A stretch of DNA of 64,000 nucleotides from Marinobacter sp. F3R11. Lineage in GTDB: Bacteria; Pseudomonadota; Gammaproteobacteria; Pseudomonadales; Oleiphilaceae. How positions within the stretch are numbered: position 1 is the first letter of the stretch; every line of letters starts with the position of its first letter. Position numbers and translations under genes: made by a program. The notes beneath the pieces are model-generated. The model made no database searches and was not told the DNA's origin. It saw only the letters and a program-made list of their open reading frames with translations. This document shows positions 8,356 through 17,771 of this stretch, piece after piece. The stretch is from positions 912,516 through 976,515 of the forward strand of contig NZ_QOCH01000015.1 of assembly GCF_003318275.1 (NCBI RefSeq). Direction: 5' to 3'.

Positions 8356-10409
8356 GCGCCATCTCCGCATGCGGAACAAATGTCCACCAACGGCGTTCCT
8401 TCCCGTGCCGCACTTTCCAGGGTCCTGATCTGTGCCGCTGCTCCCGTGGCTACTGCGACAGGGCCATTCAGCTTGATGGAGGGAGAGTCCACGGTTACTC
8501 CGCCGGAACCTATGGTAATTTTCCCGCCCGGCCCCTGGATCACCACGCTTTCACTGCCGGTGAGGGTCAGGTTGCGTGTATGGATGAGTGCGCTTTCTCC
8601 CGCCTCAACCACCACTTTCCCTTGTACCTTCTGGGTATAGTGCCCCCCCACTTCCAGATCATGGTTGGCGTGGCTGAACTCGTGGCGACGATCAGTAACC
8701 TCCAAACGGTAGTGCCGGCCGATATTGGTAAACCGGTCCCGGCCAACGGTCAGAGTCTGGTCCTGAACGATGTTTGTCTTCTGGTCGCGCCCGATTTCAA
8801 TTTCTTCATCGCGCGTCACATTCAGGCGCTGATCATTACCGATGTGTTTTTCCCGATCATTTCCGACCGAATATTTCTGGTCGTTATAAACTTCCAGCTC
8901 GTGGTCTTTTTGCGCCCGAAGATAGACCAGTTGCTTTTCCTTCTCGTCCTCAAAACTTAACTCGTTATACCCACCACCCTGGTGCGTCTGGGTTCTGAGC
9001 ACGGTCCGCGTTCGGTTTGTGGGCAGGGAATACGGGGGCGTATTGGTAGCGTGATAGGTCCGCCCTGTAATAATGGGCTGGTCCGGGTCACCGTCCAGAA
9101 AGCTCACGATCACCTCATGGCCCACACGGGGTAAAGCCATAAAGCCATACTGCCCACCAGCCCAGCCCTGGCTTACCCGCAGCCAGGCACTGCTGTGCTC
9201 ATCATCCGTACCGTATCTGTCCCAGGGGAACTTCACCTTGACCCTGCCATGGTCATCGCAATAGATCTCTTCGCCGGCAGGCCCCGTTACCCTGGCTATT
9301 TGGGGGCCATCCATCACAGGCCGACAGGTTTCGTTAGAAGGGCGCCAGTTTACGGTCGCCGGCACAGCAGAAAACTTATTGTGATAAGTGGTGGGTTCGC
9401 CTCCAGCTTCTTCTTCCAGAGCCTGAGGCTGAACTCCGTGGTGTATCACGCCGGTCAGCAGCCACTCGGTATTAGCGGCCTCATCAAAATGGTCTTCAAG
9501 AGAAACCCTGGCACCCGCTGTAAAATCGGCACGGTTGCTCTCACCATTTGCGGTGCTCGTATTTCGCCTGAGGCCATCAAGCCTGGCCCGGGCGAAAGGT
9601 TCACCGCTCGCATCCTGTTTGTACCTGCCAGGGTAATCGTAGTGTTCGTAGTCGGGGCGCTGGTGCTGCAGGTTGGCAGCCACTTCTACATGGTCGAGCC
9701 CGTATGCGGGGTTGCGAAAGGTATAATCTTTCATGGCGACACCGGCTACTCCCACTCGCTCAGTGGTTTCAAACCGGTATATGCAGCTTTGCCGGCTGCT
9801 CCCTCCGGCCATTGCATTGTATGGAGCATTTTCCAGTTTCAGTGAATCCCGGTGATGATCGGCGATGATAAGTTCAGAACGCTCCTCGCCATGTTCCACC
9901 CGAAAGTGCCAGCCTTCCTCGGCAGCCAACCGCTTCAGAAAAGCCAGATCGGACTCTCGGTGCTGCACACAGTATTCCCGCTCCTCCGGCTCCCGGACCA
10001 GATTGAAACGCGTATCCGCAACCCCATGATCATCCAGCATCACCCGCACAATCGACTCGGTATTCTTGTGCTGGAATATGCGGCTGTTCCGGCCGATGCC
10101 GAGGCGCCAGAGGGGGGAGCTGACCACCATCTCATATCGTGTCCGGTGATCTCCGGCAGCGCCACGGCAGAACTCTGCCACCACGCCCCTGAACTGCCGC
10201 AGCAACAGCCCGTCCTGATAGATTCGAAGGGTTACGTTTTGCTCCAGCACGTCAGCTGGCGCAACGTGACTGGCCTTGCTGAAGGCGGTAAGAGTGAGCG
10301 TAAAAACTTCTGAGAGTGTTTCAGCGATATCGAATTCATACACACTGAATGTATCGTCGGGCAGCTCACCTACCACCACGGTGAATTGTAAGCCTGTGGA
10401 ATCCAGCAT
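8352..10409 (-). CDS. vgrG: type VI secretion tip protein VgrG
   Basis: A 685-residue spike protein. The N-terminal gp27-like part (about 1-380) includes VYEFDIAETLSEVF and YDYPGRYK. The gp5-like OB fold and needle follow (GRVKVKFPWDR, SAWLRVSQGWAGGQYG, PRVGHEVIVSFLDGDPDQPIITGRTYH), then the repetitive beta-helix with many Gly-Asn-Asp/Val repeats. The C-terminus is short (ending ICSACGDGA) with no added enzyme domain. The start at 10409 leaves a GGA element eight bases upstream; an ATG at 10418 abuts the same element. It heads the island operon. No T6SS core genes lie in the window, so this is an orphan vgrG cassette. Confidence 0.95.
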   Translation of the reverse strand: MLDSTGLQFTVVVGELPDDTFSVYEFDIAETLSEVFTLTLTAFSKASHVAPADVLEQNVTLRIYQDGLLLRQFRGVVAEFCRGAAGDHRTRYEMVVSSPLWRLGIGRNSRIFQHKNTESIVRVMLDDHGVADTRFNLVREPEEREYCVQHRESDLAFLKRLAAEEGWHFRVEHGEERSELIIADHHRDSLKLENAPYNAMAGGSSRQSCIYRFETTERVGVAGVAMKDYTFRNPAYGLDHVEVAANLQHQRPDYEHYDYPGRYKQDASGEPFARARLDGLRRNTSTANGESNRADFTAGARVSLEDHFDEAANTEWLLTGVIHHGVQPQALEEEAGGEPTTYHNKFSAVPATVNWRPSNETCRPVMDGPQIARVTGPAGEEIYCDDHGRVKVKFPWDRYGTDDEHSSAWLRVSQGWAGGQYGFMALPRVGHEVIVSFLDGDPDQPIITGRTYHATNTPPYSLPTNRTRTVLRTQTHQGGGYNELSFEDEKEKQLVYLRAQKDHELEVYNDQKYSVGNDREKHIGNDQRLNVTRDEEIEIGRDQKTNIVQDQTLTVGRDRFTNIGRHYRLEVTDRRHEFSHANHDLEVGGHYTQKVQGKVVVEAGESALIHTRNLTLTGSESVVIQGPGGKITIGSGGVTVDSPSIKLNGPVAVATGAAAQIRTLESAAREGTPLVDICSACGDGA

Positions 10410-10731
10410 AACCAACATCCTTTGTCAGCGGGGTAGTAACACACTTGATCATTGAGTAAAGGAGAACGGAAAAGGGACTGACAGGAATCGTACCGATAAA
10501 GAAGGAAGCCACAGTGAGCCATTCCTTTGCCCAATCGATTCTCACATCCCTTGTGAACCAGCTCTATATGCCATACGGCCTGCACAAAACCTAGCAGACC
10601 CTTGTTATGGCGGCAATCTGTTGCATAAAGGTACAGACCAACGTTTAGTTTCGATCCACACCATTGTCCCGTATAATTACGGCCACTTTTTAACCGCAGT
10701 TAAACCCATCTCAATACCAAAAGGATCGCAC
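10410..10731. promoter_or_regulatory. divergent promoter region between vgrG and ppa
   Basis: This 322-bp gap holds no credible gene. A good -10 box TATAAT at 10672-10677, 55 bases before the ppa ATG, probably serves ppa; the -35 match is weak. The vgrG operon must start in the left half, but no clear promoter boxes were seen there. Confidence 0.45.
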
Positions 10732-11259
10732 ATGCAATTCGACAACATCCCCGCAGGCAAAAACCCGCCTGAAGATATCTACGTTGCCATCGAAATTCCG
10801 GCAAACAGCTCTCCTGTAAAGTACGAGCTGGATAAGGATATGGGCGCTCTTCTGGTTGACCGTTTTATGGCCACGCCCATGTTCTACCCGGCCAACTACG
10901 GTTTCATCCCTCACACACTGGCTGATGACGGCGATCCCCTGGATGTTCTGGTTGTTACTCCATACCCGATTCAGGCTGGCTCAGTGATTCGCTGCCGCCC
11001 GGTTGGCGTCCTGAACATGGAAGACGAAGCCGGCGGTGACGCCAAGCTTGTCGCCGTACCCCATGACAAGCTGACTAACGCCTACAAAGACGTGAAAGAT
11101 ATCGACGATCTGCCTTCATTGCTGCGTGATCAGATCCAACACTTCTTTGAAAACTATAAAACGCTTGAGCCAGGAAAATGGGTCAAGGTTCAGGGTTGGG
11201 ATAACGCTGCCGCAGCAAAGAACGCCATTGTTGAATCGATCAAGGCCTACAAAGGCTGA
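10732..11259 (+). CDS. ppa: inorganic pyrophosphatase (family I)
   Basis: Hydrolyses pyrophosphate to two phosphates, pulling biosynthetic reactions forward. The 175-residue length is typical for the bacterial family I enzyme. Signatures include [40 protein letters not shown] (the metal-binding Asp cluster) and [23 protein letters not shown]. The start at 10732 has AGGA at normal distance; the open frame further upstream is not needed. A bidirectional terminator follows. Confidence 0.96.
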   Translation: MQFDNIPAGKNPPEDIYVAIEIPANSSPVKYELDKDMGALLVDRFMATPMFYPANYGFIPHTLADDGDPLDVLVVTPYPIQAGSVIRCRPVGVLNMEDEAGGDAKLVAVPHDKLTNAYKDVKDIDDLPSLLRDQIQHFFENYKTLEPGKWVKVQGWDNAAAAKNAIVESIKAYKG

Positions 11260-11278
11260 TCGGGCATATCAGGCCCAT

Positions 11279-11312
11279 AAAAAAAACCGGGCTATCATCG
11301 CCCGGTTTTTTT
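11279..11312. terminator. bidirectional rho-independent terminator between ppa and DUF2333 gene
   Basis: An 8-base A run, stem CCGGGC/GCCCGG (11287-11292 with 11300-11305), a 7-base loop and a 7-base T run. It serves both convergent genes. Confidence 0.9.
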
Positions 11313-11330
11313 ATGCCTGAACGAACTTCC

Positions 11331-12383
11331 TCAGCCCCGCGACAGCAGATCCCGCATATCACTGATCGCAGCATTCGCACGGGAAAGGTAAGCCGCCATT
11401 GTCAGTGAATGGTTTGCCAGAACACCAAACCCACTGCCGTTCAGGATAACCGGGCTCCACATGTCGCCCTGAGCCCCTTCAAGCTCAATGATTACCTGCT
11501 TAACGCTGGAGACGGCATTTTTATCCTGAAGCACCTTACGGAAATCCACTTCAATCGCCCGGAAGATGTGCAGCAGCGCCCAGGAACTGCCCCGGGCTTC
11601 GTAGAACACATCGTCAATCTTGGTCCAATCAGTTTTTATGTCACCTCCACTGGATTCTTCGTTCAGCGGATTGTCTGCGTCAACATTGGCCACCGCCTCT
11701 GAAACAGATGCTTTGCCAACGCTCTCTCCCAAGGTACGCGACAGGCTACCCAGACGGGTTTCCAGATCACCCAGCCAGTTTTCCAGGTTATCGGCTCTGG
11801 CATAAAACTGGGCGTTTGCCTGCTCGGGGCTGGAAAGGCGGTTGAGGTAACGCTTCAACGCAGTGATACCCCTGCGATACTCCGCCTCTGTCGAGGGGAT
11901 AGCCCAGCTGGAACTGTCAAAGTGGAATTGCGGCTCGGCAATAATCAGGTCCGGATCTTCCGCAGACTGGCTCTGGGAGCGGCTGATATCTTTGCGCATG
12001 GCGCGGGACAGGTCACGTAATTGCACCAGCACCCCGTATTCCCAGTTCGGCATATTATCCAGCCAAAGGCCCGGCGGGAAAATATCGTTGGTAATATAGC
12101 CCCCCGGCTTGTCCAGAAGGGTTTCTGCTATACGGATCATTGTTACGGTCGTGGCAAAACCGGTTATCGGCTCTCTTTGCATCTCATTGGCAACGGCCCT
12201 GGTATGCTCACGCACAGAAAAAGGTTCCGGCTCACTGCTCCAGTACATCCCCACAACCACTGCCACCAACAGGTATACCAGCAGAACAACCGCTAAAAAC
12301 TTGCCGATCACGCCGCTGTTGCCAGCATAATCCTGAGCATCGTCCTTTTTGTCCCTGAAATACTGTCTGATTTTGCCTGGCAT
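11331..12383 (-). CDS. DUF2333 family membrane-anchored protein
   Basis: A 350-residue protein with one transmembrane segment near residues 28-47 (FLAVVLLVYLLVAVVVGMYW) after a basic cytoplasmic start, followed by a large periplasmic alpha-helical region. It matches what is known of the DUF2333 family of gammaproteobacteria, whose function is unknown to me. It is convergent with ppa and divergent from the diguanylate cyclase gene across a 226-bp gap. Confidence 0.8.
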   Translation of the reverse strand: MPGKIRQYFRDKKDDAQDYAGNSGVIGKFLAVVLLVYLLVAVVVGMYWSSEPEPFSVREHTRAVANEMQREPITGFATTVTMIRIAETLLDKPGGYITNDIFPPGLWLDNMPNWEYGVLVQLRDLSRAMRKDISRSQSQSAEDPDLIIAEPQFHFDSSSWAIPSTEAEYRRGITALKRYLNRLSSPEQANAQFYARADNLENWLGDLETRLGSLSRTLGESVGKASVSEAVANVDADNPLNEESSGGDIKTDWTKIDDVFYEARGSSWALLHIFRAIEVDFRKVLQDKNAVSSVKQVIIELEGAQGDMWSPVILNGSGFGVLANHSLTMAAYLSRANAAISDMRDLLSRG

Positions 12384-12609
12384 ATTACGTTAAGCCCCTT
12401 GTGTGTTAATTCGCTGAGCAAATAGTCTGTACTGATCGTAACCCATGGTGCCGCCCATATACATACCGCATAATTGACAATCGGTTACATAGTGCAACCT
12501 ACGCCGACAACTCTAAACAATATAGACGCCTGAAACATACTAAGGTTGGCAAAATCGTCCATACCACAGGAAGGACGGCCCATACCTAAAAGAAACAGGC
12601 CGGAGCATA

Positions 12610-14223
12610 ATGAGCGACGCAAGCCAGAAAGAAAAACTCAGGCAGCATTTTGCACGCCGCGTAACAACCCAGGCACGAGTTGTCCTGGACACCTGGCAAA
12701 AAATCCATACCAATAATGGTTCTTTTACAAGCCACCGCGACGAGCTTCTCTCAGCCGCTGACAAGCTGGTGCGTTATGCACAGCGCTTCGATATGGCAGG
12801 CCATGCAGAAGCTGGCAGCAATATTCTCGCGATTGTCCAGCGCTGGCCAAAAGACGAACCTCTGGACGAACCCACAGGGCAACAACTCCAGGACGCCATC
12901 GATGCACTTGCGCGCAGTACCCTGAGGCGCACCGACCAAAGCAACGCGGAAGCTCCCCATCAATTCCGACGCACACCGGTTTACATCGCGTTGGCGAACG
13001 GAGAGATGGCGAACAGACTGATTCGCCAGCTTGAGTTTTTTGGCTTCCGGGCTTCGGCTTATGATTCCGCTGAGGAACTGATCGAAGCCTGCGCTCTTCA
13101 TAAACCCGAAACCATACTTGTGGATGTGAATTTTGGTGGCGAGCCCAATATGGGTATCGCTACTATTGAACAACTGCAGGAGCGACACGACACACCCATC
13201 CCGATTATTTTCATGAGCGATGAGGATGGCACCATTCAGACCCGTCTGCGTGCCTCCCGCTGCGGCGGCGAAGAGTTTTTTTACCCAGCAGTTGATCCGG
13301 GCCAGCTGATCGAAAAGATCGAAACCTATACCCACGGCAACACCGTTGAACCCTATCGCGTGCTGGTTCTGGACGACTCCAGAGCACAGGCTAAATTCAT
13401 GGAAACGGTTTTAAAGCGTGCGGGCATGACTGCACATATTATTACCGACCCCATGGAGATCATTAACGCTCTCGACATGTTTTGCCCGGAAATCATCGTG
13501 CTCGATATGTACATGCCCGGATGCACCGGCATGGAGATTGCCCGGGTGATCCGCCAGCAGGACAAATTTCACAGCGTACCCATTATCTACCTCTCAGCCG
13601 AGGACGATGTCACCAAGCAGTTGCATGCCATGAGCCTGGGCGGCGATGACTTTCTGACCAAGCCAATTGATCCCAAGCACCTGATTTCAACGCTCCACAA
13701 TCGTGGCCGGCGCGCACGTTCCCTGCTTGCGCTGATGATACGTGACAGCCTGACGGGGCTATACAACCACACCCATACGCTGTACCTGCTGGACCAGGAA
13801 ATTGTCCGGGCACAACAGAAAAACCAGCCCCTGTGTTTTGCAATGATTGATATTGATTATTTCAAGAAGGTGAACGACACCTTCGGGCACCCTATCGGCG
13901 ACCGGGTTCTTCGCAGCCTTTCCATGTTTCTCAAGCAGCGTTTGCGAAAAACTGACCATGTCGGCCGCTACGGCGGTGAAGAATTCGCAATCCTTCTGCC
14001 TGACACGCGTCCCAGTGACGCCCGCAATGTTCTCAACGAAATCCGCGAACGCTTCTCTGAGCTGAAGCAGCCTGCGGGTGACAGAGAGTTCAATGTCACC
14101 TTTAGTTGCGGTGTGGCTGCCTGGGATAACGAATCGTCCCAATCGTTGCGGGAGCGGGCGGATCGTGCGCTCTATGCTTCCAAAGAACACGGCCGCAACT
14201 GCGTCACACTTGCCGACACATGA
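12610..14223 (+). CDS. two-receiver diguanylate cyclase (REC-REC-GGDEF)
   Basis: A 537-residue cytoplasmic signalling protein. An N-terminal helical Hpt-like region (about 1-100) lacks a canonical phospho-His motif. Receiver 1 (about 120-240) is degenerate: the acidic pair is missing (VYIALANGE), although an Asp remains in ILVDVNF. Receiver 2 (about 252-370) is intact, with VLVLDDSRA, the phospho-acceptor in VLDMYMPG, and TKPI. The GGDEF domain (about 378-535) has an active YGGEEF site and an inhibitory RKTD site five residues before it. It should make c-di-GMP in response to phosphorylation, with product feedback. No histidine kinase is adjacent. Confidence 0.92.
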   Translation: MSDASQKEKLRQHFARRVTTQARVVLDTWQKIHTNNGSFTSHRDELLSAADKLVRYAQRFDMAGHAEAGSNILAIVQRWPKDEPLDEPTGQQLQDAIDALARSTLRRTDQSNAEAPHQFRRTPVYIALANGEMANRLIRQLEFFGFRASAYDSAEELIEACALHKPETILVDVNFGGEPNMGIATIEQLQERHDTPIPIIFMSDEDGTIQTRLRASRCGGEEFFYPAVDPGQLIEKIETYTHGNTVEPYRVLVLDDSRAQAKFMETVLKRAGMTAHIITDPMEIINALDMFCPEIIVLDMYMPGCTGMEIARVIRQQDKFHSVPIIYLSAEDDVTKQLHAMSLGGDDFLTKPIDPKHLISTLHNRGRRARSLLALMIRDSLTGLYNHTHTLYLLDQEIVRAQQKNQPLCFAMIDIDYFKKVNDTFGHPIGDRVLRSLSMFLKQRLRKTDHVGRYGGEEFAILLPDTRPSDARNVLNEIRERFSELKQPAGDREFNVTFSCGVAAWDNESSQSLRERADRALYASKEHGRNCVTLADT

Positions 14224-14240
14224 AAGGTGAAGTAATGAGC

Positions 14241-14264
14241 CGGGCAGCTCCAGCGAGCTGCCCG
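14241..14264. terminator. strong hairpin downstream of the diguanylate cyclase
   Basis: A perfect 10-bp stem (CGGGCAGCTC/GAGCTGCCCG) with a 4-base loop begins 17 bases after the stop codon. There is no T run, so termination may be inefficient or the hairpin may protect the transcript end. The remainder of 14265-14489 shows nothing else clear. Confidence 0.5.
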
Positions 14265-14489
14265 TATGAAACCATCGTCGTATAGAAGTCCTCCCCTCCG
14301 ATAACGACAATGATCAGCATTCTTAAAAGGGTCCCGTTCCGGCTTTGTCTGCCCTCTTGTGACAATCGGCGGACAACAGGATACATTGTCAAAAAGTGTT
14401 GATCTGAAGAAACAAAGCACACACCATTAGTGGAAAATGCCGTTATATTCGGCGATCCTGTAAAAAAGACAAATAAGGCAGACGCATCC

Positions 14490-14930
14490 ATGTCGACAAT
14501 TCTCGTGCTCCATGGCCCCAACCTGAACATGCTCGGCACCCGCGAGCCTGAGGTCTATGGCCACGAGACACTTGCAGATATTGACGAGCGCTTACGACAA
14601 AAGGCAGCAGATAACGGCCATCACCTGCTGCATCTGCAGTCAAACGCCGAGTACGAGCTTATTGACCGGGTTCACGAAGCCCGGGAGGAAGGCGTGGATT
14701 TTATCATTATCAATCCAGCTGCCTTTACTCACACCAGCGTTGCCTTACGGGATGCCATACTGGCCTCAGGAATTCCTTTTATAGAAGTACATCTTTCTAA
14801 CGTGCATGCGCGGGAAGCTTTCCGCCACCACTCCTATTTTTCCGATATCGCCGAAGGCGTTATCTGCGGACTGGGTAGCCAGGGGTACGAACTCGCGCTC
14901 CAGGCTGCCATGCAACGAACTCACCGATAG
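14490..14930 (+). CDS. aroQ: type II 3-dehydroquinate dehydratase
   Basis: Dehydrates 3-dehydroquinate to 3-dehydroshikimate in the shikimate pathway. At 146 residues it has the family length. The motifs are [20 protein letters not shown] at the N-terminus (written 14496 onward), [15 protein letters not shown] and [17 protein letters not shown] near the active site. The ATG at 14490 is preferred over an upstream in-frame ATG at 14430 because family members begin just before LVLHGPNLN. It leads the aroQ-accB-accC-prmA block, conserved in Pseudomonas. Confidence 0.95.
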   Translation: MSTILVLHGPNLNMLGTREPEVYGHETLADIDERLRQKAADNGHHLLHLQSNAEYELIDRVHEAREEGVDFIIINPAAFTHTSVALRDAILASGIPFIEVHLSNVHAREAFRHHSYFSDIAEGVICGLGSQGYELALQAAMQRTHR

Positions 14931-14957
14931 ACCTGACAAAACGGGACTGGATTGACT

Positions 14958-15419
14958 ATGGATATTCGCAAAATCAAGAAACTGATCGAATTGCTTGAGG
15001 AGTCTGACGTCGAAGAACTTGAAATACACGAGGGCGATGATTCTGTTCGCATCTCCCGACGTCGTGAGCAGGTTTCTGGCGGCCAGCACATCAGCCACTA
15101 TGCACCACCGCAGCCCCAGTTTGCCCCGGCTCCTGAAACCCCGGGCCCCGTCCAGGAAGAAAGCGCACAACCAGACGTTCACAACGGACATGCGCTGCGC
15201 TCCCCGATGGTAGGAACTTTTTACAGGGCACCTTCACCCTCTGCTGATTCTTTCGTAGAAATCGGCCAGCAGGTTAAAGCCGGCGATGTTGTCTGCATTG
15301 TGGAAGCCATGAAAATGATGAACCAGATCGAGGCAGACAAGAGCGGTACGGTCACTGAAATCCTGGTTGAGAACGGTCAGCCCGTAGAGTTTGACCAGCC
15401 GCTGTTAATCATTTCCTGA
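14958..15419 (+). CDS. accB: biotin carboxyl carrier protein of acetyl-CoA carboxylase
   Basis: Carries the biotin that shuttles CO2 between AccC and the carboxyltransferase in fatty acid synthesis. The 153-residue protein has an N-terminal helix ([16 protein letters not shown]), a Pro/Gln-rich linker (about 45-75) and a C-terminal biotinyl domain with the target lysine in EAMKMM (K119). The ATG at 14958 matches the family start; a TTG two codons earlier is less likely. It lies 27 bases after aroQ and 18 bases before accC. Confidence 0.96.
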   Translation: MDIRKIKKLIELLEESDVEELEIHEGDDSVRISRRREQVSGGQHISHYAPPQPQFAPAPETPGPVQEESAQPDVHNGHALRSPMVGTFYRAPSPSADSFVEIGQQVKAGDVVCIVEAMKMMNQIEADKSGTVTEILVENGQPVEFDQPLLIIS

Positions 15420-15437
15420 ACCCGGTGATAGCTACTC

Positions 15438-16784
15438 ATGGCCATGTTAGAAAAAGTTCTGATCGCAAACCGGGGTGAAATAGCCCTCCGGATCTTGCGT
15501 GCCTGCAAAGAGCTCGGTATCAAAACCGTAGCGGTTCACTCACAGGTTGACCGCGACCTGATGCACGTGCGCCTGGCCGATGAATCTGTATGTATCGGCC
15601 CAAACAGCCCCCTGGAAAGTTACCTCAATATTCCGGCGATTATCAGTGCCGCCGAGGTGACGGATTCCGTGGGTATCCACCCAGGGTATGGCTTTCTTGC
15701 CGAAAATGCTGATTTTGCCGAACAGGTCGAGAAAAGCGGATTCCGCTTCATTGGCCCCAGGGCAGAAACCATTCGCCTGATGGGCAACAAAGTATCAGCC
15801 ATTAATGCGATGATTCGCGCCGGAGTTCCCACAGTTCCGGGCTCGGACGGCCCGCTGACCGATGACGAAGAGCGCACTCTGGAAGTTGCCCGTAAAATCG
15901 GCTACCCGGTAATGATCAAAGCTGCCTCAGGTGGCGGCGGTCGCGGCATGCAGGTGGTTCACTCCGAGGCAGCACTGCTCAAGGGTGTTCAGATTACCCA
16001 GACCGAAGCACGAAATGCGTTTGGCGACCCCACGGTTTATCTGGAGAAATTTCTGGAGGCTCCGCGCCACGTAGAGGTGCAGGTTCTCGCCGACATGCAC
16101 GGCAACTGCATCCATCTGGGTGACCGCGACTGCTCTATGCAGCGTCGCAACCAGAAAGTGATAGAGGAAGCTCCGGCCCCGAACATCAATCCGGAATCCC
16201 GCGAGCGTACGCTCAAAGCCTGCGTAGATGCATGCAAGGAAATCGGCTATGTCGGTGCTGGCACATTTGAGTTCCTGTATCAGGACGGCGAGTTCTTTTT
16301 CATTGAGATGAACACGCGCGTCCAGGTGGAGCACCCGGTCTCTGAAATGGTGACTGGCGTAGATATTGTTCGTGAGCAACTACGCATCGCCAGCGGTCTC
16401 CCGCTCCAGTACAAGCAGGAAGACATTAACATCATGGGCCACGCTATCGAGTGTCGCATCAATGCGGAAGACCCGGATACATTTGTACCCAGCCCAGGCA
16501 AAGTGAAGCACTTTCACGCTCCCGGTGGTTATGGCGTACGGGTGGATTCTCACCTCTATAGTGGCTACACGGTGCCTCCGTTTTATGATTCACTGATTGC
16601 AAAACTGATCACCTGGGGCGACGATCGGCAGATAGCCCGTAGGCGAATGAAAAACGCTTTGGACGAACTGTTGGTCGATGGTATTAAAACCAATCAGCCC
16701 CTGCATCGAAAACTGGTACGCGATGGCGGCTTTAAAACGGTAGACTTCACCATCCACTACCTTGAGAAACTGATGCGGGACTAA
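15438..16784 (+). CDS. accC: acetyl-CoA carboxylase, biotin carboxylase subunit
   Basis: ATP-dependent carboxylation of the AccB biotin. The 448-residue protein has the ATP-grasp layout: N-terminal domain ([20 protein letters not shown]), glycine-rich lid loop ([12 protein letters not shown]) and catalytic segment [18 protein letters not shown]. Two ATGs compete, 15438 and 15444; family members usually start at MLEKVL, favouring 15444, whereas GGTGA spacing favours 15438. It is cotranscribed with accB. Confidence 0.96.
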   Translation: MAMLEKVLIANRGEIALRILRACKELGIKTVAVHSQVDRDLMHVRLADESVCIGPNSPLESYLNIPAIISAAEVTDSVGIHPGYGFLAENADFAEQVEKSGFRFIGPRAETIRLMGNKVSAINAMIRAGVPTVPGSDGPLTDDEERTLEVARKIGYPVMIKAASGGGGRGMQVVHSEAALLKGVQITQTEARNAFGDPTVYLEKFLEAPRHVEVQVLADMHGNCIHLGDRDCSMQRRNQKVIEEAPAPNINPESRERTLKACVDACKEIGYVGAGTFEFLYQDGEFFFIEMNTRVQVEHPVSEMVTGVDIVREQLRIASGLPLQYKQEDINIMGHAIECRINAEDPDTFVPSPGKVKHFHAPGGYGVRVDSHLYSGYTVPPFYDSLIAKLITWGDDRQIARRRMKNALDELLVDGIKTNQPLHRKLVRDGGFKTVDFTIHYLEKLMRD

Positions 16785-16812
16785 CACCCTGCATCACAAT
16801 GCAGGAAAGCCT

Positions 16813-17709
16813 ATGCCCTGGATACAACTTCAGATCCCGGCTGATCCCGATACGGCGGATCAGCTTGAGGACCTGCTTATGGAGATGGGTGCAGATGCCG
16901 TATCCATGGAAGATGCGGCAGACCAGCCACTCTACGAACCCGACCCTGGCACCACACCTCTGTGGAGCCAGACGACCGTCACCGGGCTCTTTCAATCTGA
17001 CAGAGACATCGATCAGCTTTGTTCAGATGTACGCAACGCCTGGCATCAGCAAACCCAGAAAACTCTCGCAGATATTGACGTTACCCTGGTTGAAGACAAG
17101 GACTGGGAACGGGCGTGGATGGATGATTTTCACCCACTGCAATTCGGTGAGCGCCTCTGGATAGTACCAAGCTGGCATGAAGCACCGGATCCCGATGCAG
17201 CAAACCTTATGCTGGACCCCGGGCTCGCATTTGGCACCGGGACACACCCAACTACTGCCCTGTGCCTGGAATGGCTTGACGGACAGGATGTTAGTGGCAA
17301 GCAGGTTACCGACTACGGCTGCGGCTCGGGCATCCTCGGTCTTGCGGCGTTGTTACTGGGCGCAAACCATGTTGTTGGTGTAGATACTGACCCTCAGGCT
17401 CTCGAAGCCAGCCGGGAAAATGCCCGCCGCAACAACGTCGATGAATCCAGGCTTGATCTGTTTCTTCCGGCGAACGAGCCAGATACAAAAGCCGACATCA
17501 TGCTTGCCAATATACTCGCGCAGCCTCTGATCGGCCTGGCGCCACATCTGGCAGCACTCACAAAGCCCGGGGGCGATCTGGTACTTTCAGGTATTCTGTC
17601 AAACCAGGCCCGCGAGGTAATGGCCGCCTATGAACCCTGGTTTATTATGGATGAGCCGGAACAGCGAGAAGAATGGATACGCCTCACAGGACGGCGTAAC
17701 GAGAGATGA
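16813..17709 (+). CDS. prmA: ribosomal protein L11 methyltransferase
   Basis: Methylates lysines and the N-terminus of ribosomal protein L11 using S-adenosylmethionine. The 298-residue length is standard. The N-terminal substrate-binding domain begins MPWIQLQIPA; the methyltransferase core contains DPGLAFGTGTHPTT, VTDYGCGSGILGLAALLLGA (motif I) and DIMLANILAQPL. AGGAAAG precedes the start. It follows accC by 28 bases and belongs to the same block. Confidence 0.96.
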   Translation: MPWIQLQIPADPDTADQLEDLLMEMGADAVSMEDAADQPLYEPDPGTTPLWSQTTVTGLFQSDRDIDQLCSDVRNAWHQQTQKTLADIDVTLVEDKDWERAWMDDFHPLQFGERLWIVPSWHEAPDPDAANLMLDPGLAFGTGTHPTTALCLEWLDGQDVSGKQVTDYGCGSGILGLAALLLGANHVVGVDTDPQALEASRENARRNNVDESRLDLFLPANEPDTKADIMLANILAQPLIGLAPHLAALTKPGGDLVLSGILSNQAREVMAAYEPWFIMDEPEQREEWIRLTGRRNER

Positions 17710-17771
17710 CGAAGGCCGTCTTAACGACTAAACTCCCAGACTCGTAGTCCAGTCGCTTTCAGGAACGAAGC

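Noticed and set aside
10370..10585. 71-codon minus-strand frame overlapping the vgrG start
   Set aside because: Overlaps vgrG in another frame, has no ribosome site and no export or domain features.
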